Positions 48,250-60,594 of a DNA stretch of 64,000 nucleotides are shown here, piece by piece. The first letter of the stretch is position 1, and the number at the start of each line of letters is the position of its first letter. The DNA lies in assembly GCF_905147045.1 (NCBI RefSeq), contig NC_065904.1, forward strand, positions 3,968,001-4,032,000, written 5' to 3'. The DNA comes from Nymphalis io. Taxonomy: Eukaryota; Arthropoda; Insecta; Lepidoptera; Nymphalidae. Below the pieces are notes generated by a model. That model saw only the letters and a list, made by a program, of their open reading frames with translations. It searched no databases and had not been told where the DNA came from. The translations under genes were made by a program, and so were the position numbers.

Positions 48250-51175
48250 TATAATACATATATAATATAAAACATTTGGTAACAAAATAAGTCTCACATA
48301 AGCAAACAAAGTTTCCACTTTTACATTTAATCATGGAGTGAACCTAACAATAACAAGTTATTTAACAATTAATTAAAATATATGAAAAGTATTTAAAATG
48401 TAATTTAAAAAGCAGATCAAATAAAAATATAGGAATATTAATCACAAATACAGTTTTTTAAGGCTTCTAAGAACTTACATAAATTTTCCTTAAAGATCTA
48501 TATTAGAGTAACGTTTATTATAATTGTCACATGCTCTTACCAAAAAGCGATTTTTAGCATAGTTCGTTCTACACACTGGGACATAAAAGGTATACTTTGA
48601 ACGGACAATGGAATGTGAACACTTGATATAAATATTGTTGACTAGGTACATTGAATCGACAAAATTATTTACAATTTTATAAAGAAAAACCTGATCTTTG
48701 CATTCCCAGAGTTTCTCAAGGGACAAAATATTAAGCTTATTAATAGAATTGGACCCAAATTTACGCGTTAATCTTCTAATAAATTTATCCTGTACATTTT
48801 CAATAGCCATAATATACTTAGAGTATTGTGGATTCCAAACCGTTGAAGCGAATTCCAAATTAAATCTTACATACGAATTATATAACACATTATATGTATT
48901 GATATTTTTAAAGTCTCTTCCCTGGCGAAATATGAAACCCAACATACTGTAAGCTTTTGCGATAATTTTATTCACATGCCTGTCAAATAGTAAATTAGAA
49001 TCTAGAAGCACTCCTAGGTCCCTAACCTCGGTTACCCTCTTAACTAAATGGTTGGAAATTGTGTAATCAAATAAAATTGGATTTTTTTTTTCTAGAAAAT
49101 TTATTATATAGTATTTATCAAAATTAAGATGTAGGCCGTTAGATGAACAATATTGCTTTAAAATATCTAAATCATATTGCAAATTTGAGCAGTCATCACT
49201 TTTTTTATGATTTTAAATAGTTTTGTATCATCGGTATATAGAAGTATGTTAGGATTTTGAAAATTTTTCCGTATATCATTAATGAAAATATTAAACAATA
49301 GAGGACCGAGGTGAGAGCCCTGAGGAACCCTAGATGTTATTATGACAAAATTAGCTATGTGTCCTTTGACAGCAACTGCTTGAGTTTTGTCACGGATATA
49401 TGATGGTATCCATCTTAGCAAATCGCCATGTATACCAATATATTCAAGTTTTTTAATTAATACCAAATGTGGAATTTTATCAAATGCTTTTGAGTAATCA
49501 GTATACACAGCGTCAACCTGATGTCCTCTCTCCAGAGCTAAAAGAACAACATCGAGAAACTCAACAAGATTAGACTCAACTGATCTTTTATTAACGAATC
49601 CATGTTGTTGGGTAATGAGCAGAGGTTTTATTAAAGGAAACAAAGTATCGTAAATAATCTTCTCAAATAATTTAGGTATGATTGACAACATTAAAATTCC
49701 ACGATAATTTTTGATATTATGCTTATCTCCATTTTTAAAAATGGGAGCAATAAGGGATTTTTTCCAAATATATGGATTTGTTAAAAAATAAATGTAAAGG
49801 AATTGATAAAGGTTTACTGCATCGTTTTAAAAACGTAAGAGGTAATCCATCAGGGCCACTGCCTTTAGATAAGTCGAGTATTGAGAGATATCTTTCAACG
49901 GTACGGCGTGATACATTAATAGTACTAATTAAGGACTGAATACCATGCTTGTTTAAAGTATCAATATCGGGTTGATTCACAACATCTACTTCAAAAACTG
50001 ATTTAAAGAAGTTGCTAAATAGATTAGAGATGGAAGGACCGTCGGAGCCAACACTATTATTATGAAACATGGTGTCAGATATGTTATTACTATCTTTTTT
50101 TTTAATTTTATAAAAGACCAAAATTTCCGGGAACTGTGATGAATATTATCTTCAGCCCTAGCAATAAAGACATCATAACCCTCTCTTTCCATCAATTTAG
50201 TTCTGTGTCGAAGGTCAGCAAATTGGTCATAGTCACTAATATGACCATAAATTTTCCATCATTTATGTACTTGTAATTTCTTTTTAATCAATTTAATTAA
50301 ACACTTTTTAAACCATACAGGATATTTATTGATATCGTATACTGTTTTAGCTGGTACAAAGCGATCCACAATATTATTAACTATTAAATAAAACTTATCT
50401 ACTGCGTTAATTATATCACATGTTTCGAATTGTTCCACACAATCAATATTATTTAACTCATTCTTAATTGCGTTGTAGTTAGCAACATGAAAGCGACGAA
50501 CGATTCGAGGAGCATAACGTAAATTAGAATCATTCAACATAATATCCATCAACACAGAAAAAGTCGGATGATGAGCGTCTTCAGGCGAAGATAATGGTGT
50601 AGCTCTTTCGACCGAACAACTACAGTTAGACAGAACGAGATCCAATAGTCTATTATTACCATTAAAAATCCCATTATACTGACACCAGCCAGAGAAGCAA
50701 ATAAAAGCAAATAGTTGCAAAACTAAATTATTTTCGGATGGGTTTTGGATAGCTAGTGTATTTTCAGAGTTATGTGACCATACAATATCTCCTATGTTGA
50801 AGTCTCCTACAACAATATATTTATCAAAAGAGTTATTTAAATTTAAATCTGATAAGAACTCAAAAAATGTGGCTTCAGAATCGCACTGGTTTTGATTTTG
50901 AGGGAAATCACAACAGAAAAACCGTACTTTTTGTTTACTTGAACCATGTCCGACCACTATATTAACAAAAGTTATATCAGCACCTGGAAGAGACAATGGT
51001 GTCCTCGATTGTTGCATGTCGACATAGATGCCACGACGTACTGCTATAAGTGTACCACCGCCCTTACTTACCCCTAGAAGTGCATAGTCACGATCATTTC
51101 GTTACACGTTATAGCGTGAATCGAAACCAGGTCTCACTTAGACAAATTACGTCATAATTGGAATTTCACAAATTA
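48250..51175 (-). mobile_element. Jockey/CR1-like LINE, 5'-truncated and frame-broken
   Basis: The minus strand carries an APE endonuclease from about 51170 (NYDVICLSETWF) through GVSKGGGTLIAVRRGIYVD, VVGDFNIGDIVW and SSPEDAHHPTFSV. A linker frame follows (50121-49735: SKGSGPDGLPLTFLKRC), then the reverse transcriptase (49691-49167: QQHGFVNKRSVESNL, YTDYSKAFDKIPH, RVPQGSHLGPLLFNIFINDI, LLYTDDTKLF). Last comes the C-terminal frame (49182-48490: RDLGVLLDSNLLFDRHVNKI). At least three frame breaks separate these pieces. RT motif C is YTDD, not YADD, and the usual G of GVPQG is R, so the copy is dead. The 3' end is not sharply defined. Confidence 0.85.
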
Positions 51176-52261
51176 GAATAGAACTGTAAAGTTTTAGTGC
51201 ACAATCCTCTAATATTTTGGTAATAAATATTTAAGTACATAGTAATATATAATTTAGATTATAATTATTGTTAGTAATAATATTAAAGAGATATAACTTT
51301 TCAATGCACCTAGATGCCAGATACCATATCAGTCTAATATTAACTATAACAAGTAAAAATATGAAAATACACAAAAAAAACCTTAAAAAATCTGAACAAA
51401 GTAACATAATATTGTGCAATAATTTTGTAATATTGTACAATACTTTTGTAATATTGTGCAATGTTTTCAAAAGTATTACATTTAATATTAAAATTTTCTT
51501 ATTACGATTTAAATTACCTGTATTATTAATTTGTTTTTATATGCCCATGACTTCAAAGACACCTAAATAAATAAAATAAATGTAGAAGTTTTGTATAAGA
51601 AATTCAACAGCATTGCATTTTAAAACTAACTCAGTTTTTACTTTAAAAGGCAGTAGTTTAACATTCTGCTTATTGCTAACAGACAATTGATACATACAGC
51701 CTTATTGGAAATTCATCACCTAAGATTGTGAAATTGGCGATGTACGTTTGTATTAAAGGTTCAGGCTTCTATTTATGGAGAAAAGACGACGGCGCTTACA
51801 GTGTTTTTTCAGCGAAAAATCCGTCAAGTAGTTTGAATTTGGGGATGAAAGTTTTTATGGATGTTTTGGATTGAAAACTAGGAAATCGGTGTTAAGGTAT
51901 CTCTGTTACTGAGTAAAGAATAGTATGAGTAAATCCATCGCAAAAGGGAGTGAAATTTATAATGAGAGATTGTATGGAAGTTCGACATTATGGAAAATTG
52001 GAAACATGGAAATCGATGTTTTGGGTAATGTTTCTTAATTAAATACAGTTATTAAAACGTTTTTGCAAATATATCAACTAAATTGGAAATTTATGATGAA
52101 ATTTTGTATCGAACTTCGTCTATATTTAAAGTTTTAAATATGGAAAGTTTTAAATATGGAAAGTGTTAAAGTTTACTCATGAGTAAAAGGTGTAGTGGTA
52201 TAGTGTTTTTGAAAGTTCATTCATAATCATCTATTCTGCCGTCACACAGTAATAATTATTT
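51176..52261. other. AT-rich stretch without recognisable genes
   Basis: Short frames only; ends where mariner-associated repeat text begins. Confidence 0.45.
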
Positions 52262-52825
52262 ATTTTTGTATGGTTGCTTGCCAGATCGGACTCGGAGATG
52301 AAGACTAGGATAGATAAATAATTGTTCAACACGGATAAGTAATGAATATTAGCGTTTTGTCGTACTGACCACTTTGATCTGAAATATCTTCTCTTTGGTT
52401 AAGAATTCCAAATTCAATTTTACAAATTCGTTTAGCTACAGGTTTAGGTACATTTGAGTTTTGAAAACATTCATTCATTTGTTTTTTCCTCATATTTTTT
52501 TTCTATTGCGTCGCTTATTACCGCACAATGGAAAATATGAAATATCCAACAGATTACCATTTTTTTCCGGAATTTGGACAACTTCTTACAAGGAAAAAAA
52601 TTCAACTCCGATGCGGCAGTCCAAACCGCCTTCAAAGAGTTTATTTATTCTCGCCCTCATGGTTATTTTAGTAAAGGAATCAATGAACTACCTATGAGAT
52701 GGCAAAAGTGCATAGATAACAACGTTGCATAATTCGATTAATTAAATATATTTAAAAAAAAAAAAAACTTTATATTCCTCCCGTACAAAACGCCAATTTC
52801 ATATGTAAGGACCTAATATATATTT
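52262..52825 (+). mobile_element. Internally deleted mariner element
   Basis: After 'gttttgtcgtactgaccact' (the inner part of the terminal repeat, as at 45.5 kb), the leader runs to ATGGAAAATATGAAATAT at 52529, the first six transposase codons. The frame then jumps straight to PTDYHFFPEFGQLL..KKIN and FSKGINELPMRWQKCIDNN, the C-terminal end of the same transposase. The outer 3' repeat ends 'caatttcatatgtaaggacc'. The whole DNA-binding and most of the catalytic region is missing. The first ~80 bp (52262-52345) repeat pieces of the 44.57-44.82 kb region in inverted order. Confidence 0.82.
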
Positions 52826-53002
52826 ATTTATTTTAAATCACTATTCCACTATACTACCTATACCTACTTTAATTAGGTGTCCAAAGTTCTGATAACTACA
52901 TTGCTAAATTTAAAGCGTCGTTTTTTCAAATCCATAATAAAAAATAAGGTATTTTACATTTCGACGCACTAAGAGAAAAAACCTGATGTGAAATGGAGTG
53001 CA

Positions 53003-53243
53003 AAGTAGGAAGACTTCGCAGGCAGGTCAGAAGAATTATTATGAATGGCATGTGCGAAGCAATATTCCACAGAGGTAGTCCCTATATTCACTACTTATCC
53101 GGGTTGAACAATTATTTAGCTATCTTAGTATATAGTGTTCGATAAAAGTCACCGACAAAAACTCCTATAATTTTTTGAGACATCTTGAAAAAGTTAGCCC
53201 GTTATTAATTTTTTTTTATTTTAATAGGTATGCAGTCACCACC
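53003..53243 (+). repeat. About 235-bp dispersed repeat (family E), copy 2
   Basis: Matches 44487-44725. Here it runs on into 'gaccttgatactataagaaatattaatcat', a diverged piece of family-B-like sequence (to about 53330). Confidence 0.8.
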
Positions 53244-53741
53244 ACCCATTGACCTTGATACTATAAGAAATATTAATCATTACTTATATGGCCAATGCTC
53301 TACCAACCTTAATTTCTACTTATGGCCAACGTTTTCATTAACATTAGTGTGTTACACGAATTATAGTGGCGACAGTAATAGGATCAAGATGAAACAAGTA
53401 ACTTTGCATTATACTTTAACTATTATATTATATACATATTTTCCTTTCCATATATTTCACTTATCTCCCAGTCAGAGGAACGACTTCAGACTACGACCGA
53501 CCAAATATCTAATTGGAAGATATACATGCATAAAGCATGAAAAAATAAATTAAAAAAGAATAACTTACTTTAATATTAGTGTTTGTTTAAAATATAATGA
53601 TATAAAAGTAAATATATTTGGTCTTGTTAAGTAATAACAGCAGTTGTACTATTTATATTAACTAAAATAAATAATAATTAATCAAAAATACTGCATTCAG
53701 TAACATTATCAGATGAGTCGATGATGCGTTTCATTGTAATC

Positions 53742-54180
53742 TTCTTCTTCTGCTTAGCGTTTTCCCGGCCTAGTAACGCCAGGGTTCGCTTTCCTGCATC
53801 TATGCCTCCACTTTGCCCGATCTAAAGCGTCCTCTTTAGTGAGATCGTGCTCTCTCATATCGTCCCTCACAACATCGAGTCAGCGCTTCTTGGACCTGCC
53901 GCGGGAGCCTTCGACAACAAAGTCCAGGCATCGGTTCCCGACATAGTCACAGACTACCAGACATCAGACCACCAGGTCTGCGGCTAATGTGGCCAAACCA
54001 ACGCAGACGGCTTTCCTGCAACTTATCCGCTACATCGCAAACGTCAAGGCTACCACGGATGTGCTCGTTACGAATGCGATCTAGTCGCGTAACACCACAC
54101 ATCCACCGCAGCATCTTCATTTCCGGGACGCGAAATTGCTAAACGTGTCTCGCGAGAGTTGGCCACGTCTCGCTATGTAT
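53742..54180 (-). mobile_element. RTE-clade LINE, 3' coding end
   Basis: On the minus strand MKMLRWMCGVTRLDRIRNEH is followed by RGSLDVCDVADKLQESRLRW and FGHI (RT C-terminal part), then, after frame breaks, LDVVRDDMREHDLTKEDALD and RAKWRHRCRKANPG. The insertion is absent from the matching position of arm 2 (between 'tttcattgtaat' and 'aagaaataattgatat'), which fixes its borders approximately. Confidence 0.85.
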
Positions 54181-54272
54181 TCGATTGTCCAAGAAATAAT
54201 TGATATACAAGTACGTTGAAATGTACACTTTTTAATGTAACCAAAGTATGTGATTTTGTCTAATAATTTCAG

Positions 54273-54548
54273 GTGTATTTTACAATTGCGACGTACATCC
54301 ATTACTTCGATCCAGGAAACTCAATAGTCCAAAGGAAGAGACATGAATTACAATTAGCGGATTTGAGGGATGTTATAGAAGAATCATTGTATAAGAAATG
54401 GTTACTGAAGGCTACAAGACGATGGCTCCAAAGAGGTGAAATACCGTATCCTGGATACTGTATGGCACCGGGGAGTGAAATATGCCTAACGGTTTTTTGC
54501 AACTGTGCAAAGTTGACTGAAATATGGAAAAACATACAAAAAAATTAG
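54273..54548 (+). CDS. Terminal exon of an unidentified gene (91 codons, duplicated)
   Basis: After a TTTCAG acceptor (AG at 54271-54272) an open frame reads VYFTIATYIHYFDPGNSIVQ, RKRHELQLADLRDVIEESLY, KKWLLKATRRWLQRGEIPYP, then a cysteine-rich end (CMAPGSEICLTVFCNC) and TAG. AATAAA follows at 54554-54559, as expected of a last exon. The inverted copy at 60747-60595 differs at four codons in this region, three of them conservative amino-acid changes. No in-frame ATG precedes the acceptor, so upstream exons are needed and I could not find them. I do not recognise the family. It could be the 3' exon of a real gene or of a duplicated pseudogene. Confidence 0.55.
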   Translation: MYFTIATYIHYFDPGNSIVQRKRHELQLADLRDVIEESLYKKWLLKATRRWLQRGEIPYPGYCMAPGSEICLTVFCNCAKLTEIWKNIQKN

Positions 54549-54810
54549 TTGTAAATAAAATTGTGCACTATATTTTAGTTTTTTTATTTTAACCTTAAAA
54601 CCAAAATATATATGTATATTTGTGAACAAAATATATGTGTATATATATATACATATAGCCAGAGAAGACAAACAAAGGTTGTTTCTTTTACCTTACCAAA
54701 CTAAATAGATAATATTAATTATAATGTCAAAATTATAGTGATATACGCAATATATTACAAGGCAATTTATAGATATAGAAAATTATTTATTTTAAATATA
54801 TAAATAAAAG

Positions 54811-57312
54811 AAAAAGGGCTATTGTGTTTGGCGATTTCAACATTAACCTTCTAGAAAATAATAAGAAGCTATTGAAATATAAACAAATAATAAATGAATC
54901 TGGCCACAGATTACTAAATAAAATAAACAAAACTTATTGTACAAGGGATTCTGCCACAAAAAATCTATCTTAGATCATGTGAGCACTAATTTAAAAACAA
55001 ATTATTTTAACTTTGCTATTATCAATTCGTCAATGTCAGATCACAATCAAATCTATGTTCAAATAAATAATTATACACCTCCGAAAAAATTATGTACTAC
55101 TTATGAATCAATATACTACAGAAAACTGTATGCCTCTTTAGAGTCTTAGGGCATCAGCGACACAATAATTAACTATACTGAACTCAAAAATATAATAAAA
55201 ATGCATGTACATGATTGTAAATTAACACAAACTAAAATTCTGAATGCTATTCGGGAAGATTGGTTAAATAGGGAAATTATCGATGGAATAAGTCAAAGGA
55301 ATTATTTATGGACACAACATAAGATCAATCCGAAAAGTCAGAAAATAGTAAATGATTTTAACTTAAAGAGAAATGATACAACTAAGTTAATACAAGATAC
55401 AAATAATTCATACTATTATAAACTTTTTAAAAGCAGTGCAAATAACCCAAACAGGACATGGACTTTAATAAACAAATTATAGAGTAATAAAACAAAGAAA
55501 AGTTGTGCTCCTTCAATAATTATCATGCAATCAAAAGTTATTACCGTTGTGAACGAAATTTGTGATGTTTTTATCACATATTTCTCAACAATAGGTTCAG
55601 TTCTAGCCGAAAAAATATCCAAAAAATATAATTATACTCTACATCCCATAATCAAAGAAATAGTCATAGCAATCATGCACTTTTAACATTGGGACCATGT
55701 AGATCTAATAAAATTGAAAAGATTAAAAAAGATCTAAATTCTAACAGAAGCACTGGTATAGATAAAATTAGCCCTCAAGCCATAAAATATGTACGAAATT
55801 TGATTTCAAAAAGCTTGTCGCAATGTTTCAACAAACTTATATCTGAAGGAAGTTTCCCGGACTCATTGAAGATCGCAAAACTCCTATACATAAATCTGGA
55901 CCACAAACTGACACAGGAAACAATCGTCCAATCTCTGTATTGCCAGTTCTCTCAAAAATATTAAAAGAACTGATTCACAGTCGCTTAGCTACGTACTTGG
56001 ACACTTTTAATTTTATATCTAAACGACAATTCGATTTCAGGGTTAAAAGTAACATCACTGCTGCAACTGTAGACCTAATAAGAAAAATAAGACAAAACAA
56101 AGATAAAAAGAACATCACAGTGGGCGTGTTCATCGATTTAAAAAAGCCTTTGATACCAAAAGTCATAACCTCCTATTACATAAACTTGAAAACATTGCAT
56201 CAAAGGTAACGTACTTAAAATATTAAAATCCTATCTCACGAATAGGTCGCAAATTGTTGGAATTGGAAGTGTCCAAAGTGTGGCTTTGCCTATCACCTAT
56301 GGAGTCCCACAGGGCTCTATTTTGGGAGCACTTCTTTTCCTTATATAAACATAACAATAACATCTCAGCATTGGAACTACAACTACTAACTTTGTACGCG
56401 GATGACACTTGCTTGTTTTATTTTGGAAACAACATAAATGATATTATTGCTAAAGCACAAGAAGTTCTAGATCTTTTGTACGAATGGTTCCATTATCCAA
56501 GACTGTATTGAAACCAAAAAACAAAACTGTTCCACAGCATAATGCGCTAACTGTTAACAACATTCCAATCGAACAGAAAACTTGCTAAAATATCTTGGTT
56601 TAAGAATAGACAACTATCTAACTTTCAACATCCACATAGACCACATTAAGAAAAAACTTTCCTCTTTAATTGGTTCAGTAAAAAATATTTCTAGGTGCAT
56701 ACCTCAGAAACTACGCTGTACTATTTACAACTCCTTGGTCAAGTCACATCTGTTTTATTTAATCGAAATATGGGGAAATGCTGTAACACAAAATTACAAG
56801 AACTTCAAAGGCAACAAAATAAAATAGTAAAAATACTTTTTGGATATCCTTCTAACACCTACAACAAAAATTTACAATAAAACAAGGATTATGAATCTAC
56901 GAAAGCTATATATAACTATATATATACATAACTCTTGTATCTTAATACGAAAAATCATTAATAAATCCATACATTCTGATTTGTCCTTTGTGAAGCATAT
57001 AAGTAAGCGTAGCACCCGCCGACCTAGTTTACTAGTTCTCCCGAAAATTGGAACTAAGTATGCACGGAAAGATATAACGTTTGAAGGAGTACAACTTTAT
57101 AACAAATTACTACCTACTATAAAAAATGTAAGCTCAATTAATGAGTTCAAGTATCGGCTTTCACGCTACATTTTAGAAAATTAATACTGATGACATAAGA
57201 CTAAAACTTACTTTATATCTCGTTAGCTGAGTACCTACCTATGTGGCGATCTTTATTATATTTTACTCGTTTAAGTGACGTTCGTCTTTTTTGAGAATAA
57301 AGATTCCTTGAA
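54811..57312 (+). mobile_element. LINE of jockey/CR1-like type (family F), copy 1, heavily frame-broken
   Basis: Starts inside the endonuclease (VFGDFNINLLENN ... SILDHVSTN ... SMSDHNQIYVQ). It continues with the linker (EDWLNREIIDGISQRNYLWT), RT pieces (NRSTGIDKISPQAIKYVRNL, LDTFNFISKRQFDFRVKSNI, VFIDLKKPLIP, LYADDTCLFYFGNN) and the C-terminal part (LRIDNYLTFNIHID, RSTRRPSLLVLPKIGTKYAR). The 3' end has 'tttttgagaataaagattcc'. Many stops and shifts. The same family lies in the opposite orientation at 61.85-64.0 kb. Confidence 0.85.
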
Positions 57313-57607
57313 CTACATGTCGCGGATTCAAAAATGGCAATCCATTTGAATTATACTTATATAAAAAAATTATATATGTATAATTAACAAAAAAAAAATA
57401 ATAATTTAAAAAAAAAATTATACATATATAAATTTTTTTTAGTTTTAAGGTTAAAGTAAAAAAACTAAAATAAAATACATTTTTTTATTTATGACTTTAT
57501 CTTATGCATAAAGTAAATGAAATAAAAAAATAATAATTAATTACTTAGCTAAGTTTTAATATTTTTGTATGTTTTTCCATATTTTAGTCAACTTTGCGCA
57601 GTTGCAA

Positions 57608-58087
57608 GAGGGGGGCCTCGACGTGGACCGTGGAATAAGAGGACCTCCGTTTTTGAGATGGAGACCCTCAAGCCCAACATTCCTATGCGGTCCACTGCGA
57701 GCGACGTACCGACTTCGGCCAGGCGAGCCGCCTCCTGATAATTCCGCCCTGTCGCCGTGATGAGAGTGTCGTCCGCATAGCACAACACCCCCATTCTAGG
57801 AAGTTTTACTGGTGGTAGGGCTTTGTGCAAGCTCGTCTGGGTAGGTACCACCCACTCATCAGATATTCTACCGCAAAACAGCAATACTTGATATTGTTGT
57901 GTTCCGGTTTGAAGGGTGAGTGAGCCAGTGTAATTACAGGCACAAGGGACATAAAATCTTAGTTCCCAAGGTTGGTGGCGCATTGGATATGTAAGCGATG
58001 GTTGACATTTCTTACAATGCCAATGTCTAAGAGCGTTGGTGACCACTTACCATCAGGTGGCCCATATGCTCGTCCGCCTTCCTTTTC

Positions 58088-58160
<73 letters not shown>

Positions 58161-60594
58161 ACGGATGTCGGCAGGAGCCAGTCGAAGCCAACGTTCCACA
58201 GAATTGGGCCGAGAACTGACCCCTGTGGAACGCCACAGCCTACCTGACGCCGGACAAGACGCCCATCGCCCCCCTCCCAGAGGACTACCCGGTCCTGGAG
58301 GTATGCCCCCAACAGCTTCCTGAGATAGGAAGGCACCCCGTGGTATCGGAGTGCCTCCCCAATAGTCTCGAAAGGAAGACTATTGAAGGCGTTCGCAACA
58401 TCTATCAATACTGCCAGAACTACGTTCCCTCGGGCCACCGCATCCGTGGTCCGGGTTTTCAGGGCGTCCAGGGCGTCGATAGTTGATCGACCCGCCCTGA
58501 ACCCGTACTGAGCCTCTGACAGACCCGGCCCCACCTCGTCGAGGTGCTGAATAAGACGGGCAGCGAGAATTTTTTCGAAGAATTTGCCCGTCTCGTTCAG
58601 CAGCACAATCGGCCTGTATGCCGAGGAAGAATCTGGCGGTCGACCTTGCTTTGGCAACAGGACCAACTTTCCCTCTTTCCAAGGCTTCGGAAACTGCCCG
58701 CTGCACAGACATTGGTCGAACAGCTCCCGAAGCCTTACGCCTAGGTATTCCAGAGCGTCACATAGAACACGCCCTGGAATCCCGTCTGGGCCCGGCGTAG
58801 TGTTTTTGGCCCTCAAGCGGTCGAAGGCCACCTCCATCTCCCGCTCCGTGATCAGTGGTGGAGCCACTGTGTCGTCAATCATGGAGCGAGAGACCATCTG
58901 TGGAGGGACATGCTCACCTGGATGGGGGAAGAGTTCCCCGACCAGGCGCAGGAGGAGATCCGATGACATTGTCTCTGTCACGGGGGCACCCTGCGTGCGG
59001 AATTTTCCATGCACACCGCGGAACGGACGCCCCCAAGGGTCCCGGTTCAGGCCCGCCAGTAGTTCTTCCCTAGCTTTCTCCTTGGCCTGACTTATCGCCA
59101 GCTGTAGGTCTTTTTTCAGCTGACGATAAGCGGCCAATAGCTGTCCCTCCAAGTCCGCATCAAAACCTTTGCGCCTCCTACAACGGACGTAAGCCCTTCG
59201 CGCCCGGCTATACGTCACCCGAAGCTCTGCTATTTCGGGCGACCACCAATACACCTGCCGGCGCGGAGCTCTATGCCGGAACCTAGGCATGGCAGCATCG
59301 CAGACCTCTTTAAGGGCACTGCGCATGTGGCCCGCTAGCTCTTCTGCACTGGCGCCCTCCCACCTTCCTGTGGAACCCCATCGCTGTACGATGGCAGCCT
59401 CCCTGGCCAGCTCACGATCTAGCTGGCTAAGAGACCACCTCGGAAGCGTGGTTGGCACCCTAGAGGGTTCCACCGACCTGCGAGAGGTAGAGATCTCAAA
59501 CCGGATGTACCTGTGGTCCGACAGAGTCTCCACCTCCTCCTCTACTCTCCAATTCAACACTCTGCGCGCTACAACATGGGTGGCGAAAGAGAGATCCACC
59601 ACGGACCCCCCCTGTTGCCGCACGCACGTGTAAACCTGCCCCCTGTTGAGTAGGGACAGGCTGGAGAGTAGTGCCCACACCTGAATAGCCCTTCCTCGCG
59701 GATTCGTGGCAGGGTTGCCCCAGGCACGTGATTTAGCATTGAAGTTGCCCAAGACCAGTATCAGCCTCGGTGACTGCCTGGTCACCGCAGCTCTGATCGA
59801 GCCGAGATAAATCTGGAACTCCGCCAGGCCGCGGTTGGGAGAGAAGTACGTACCCACAACAACGAATTCTCTCCACCCTGCCACTACGTAACCCGAGCTC
59901 CTCTCAATGAGTGAGAGAGAACTCGTTTCACTCCGGGTAGTAACCACCACGGTGCCGTCCAAGTCTCCTAACCAGTTAGGTAGGGGAGGGACATAATATG
60001 GCTCGCAGGCCACAGCCAGGTCGATCTGCCACTCCGCCATGGACTGCAGCAGCAGGTCCTGCGCCGCGGCGCAGTGGTTGACGTTCGTCTGGAGGAACTT
60101 TATGTTTGTGCTCATGTTGACATTGAAACTTCCTCCTCGGCCTGGCGCCGTCCGACATTGGTGGTAGTCTGGGTGCCTAAGACCACCGTACCCTTTGTGA
60201 TGGGGGGGGTTGCACTCCCCTGATCCCATCACGTGCCCAGAGGGCTTGCCAGCGTCTGCGCACACAGCACAGCGCAGTTTCTCGGTACAGCCCGCCGACT
60301 TGTGGCCATCTACGCCACACCGGAAGCATAGACCCCCCCGCTCCGCTTTGGATGGGCAAAGCACCTTCGTGTGGCCAAGGCCCATACACTTGAAGCAGCG
60401 CAAAGGGTGCTGCTCCAATACGCATACCTTCGCCGAGCTCCACCCTACGAAGAGGCGACCGGCATCTGATATCTTCTTCGCCGCTGTGAGAGGACAGGTG
60501 ACGCGGACCATTCCCATATATCCGGGACCACGATGCAACACTCCGCATCTGACTGAGTCAGGGGAGCAGTTCCCTGCACGAGCAACTGCAGCGA
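57608..60594 (-). mobile_element. R1-clade LINE, truncated at both ends, with ORF1-ORF2 fused and RT interrupted
   Basis: A long minus-strand frame holds the gag-like C-terminus with three zinc knuckles (CFKCMGLGHTKVLC, CFRCGVDGHKSAGC, CAVCADAGKPSGHVMGSGEC). From MSTNIKFLQTNVNHCAAAQD it carries the APE endonuclease (ACEPYY, LVLGNFNAKSRAWGNP, LSDHRYIRFEI) and the reverse transcriptase (KNTTPGPDGIPGRVLC, YGFRAGRSTIDAL, LIDVANAFNSLPF, GVPQGSVLGPILWN). RT is then cut by a family-B element (57808-58158). The catalytic VLCYADDTLIT follows beyond it, and the copy ends about 60 codons later without poly(A). The endonuclease motif is GNFN where family members have GDFN. High GC marks it off from its surroundings. 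Confidence 0.92.
57808..58158 (+). mobile_element. Family-B element with a 68-nt poly(A) tail, inserted in the R1 LINE
   Basis: ACTGGTGGTAGGGCTTTGTG to 'cgccttccttttctat', then 68 uninterrupted A's (58091-58158). It separates the RT GVPQG block from YADD of the R1 LINE and is antisense to it. No clear target-site duplication is seen. Confidence 0.93.

Larger units (their letters stand above)
53472..54640 (+). repeat. Inverted duplication, arm 1
   Basis: Plus-strand text from 'cagaggaacgacttcagact' to the 'accttaaaacc' region is the reverse complement of 61.14-60.60 kb plus 57.60-57.42 kb. It includes the last ~13 codons and stop (53510-53512) of an RS-rich gene, a spacer with an RTE insertion, and the terminal exon 54273-54548. 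Confidence 0.85.

Noticed and set aside
58000..58250. Poly-lysine / poly-phenylalanine frames
   Set aside because: Direct translation of the A68 tail of the family-B element.
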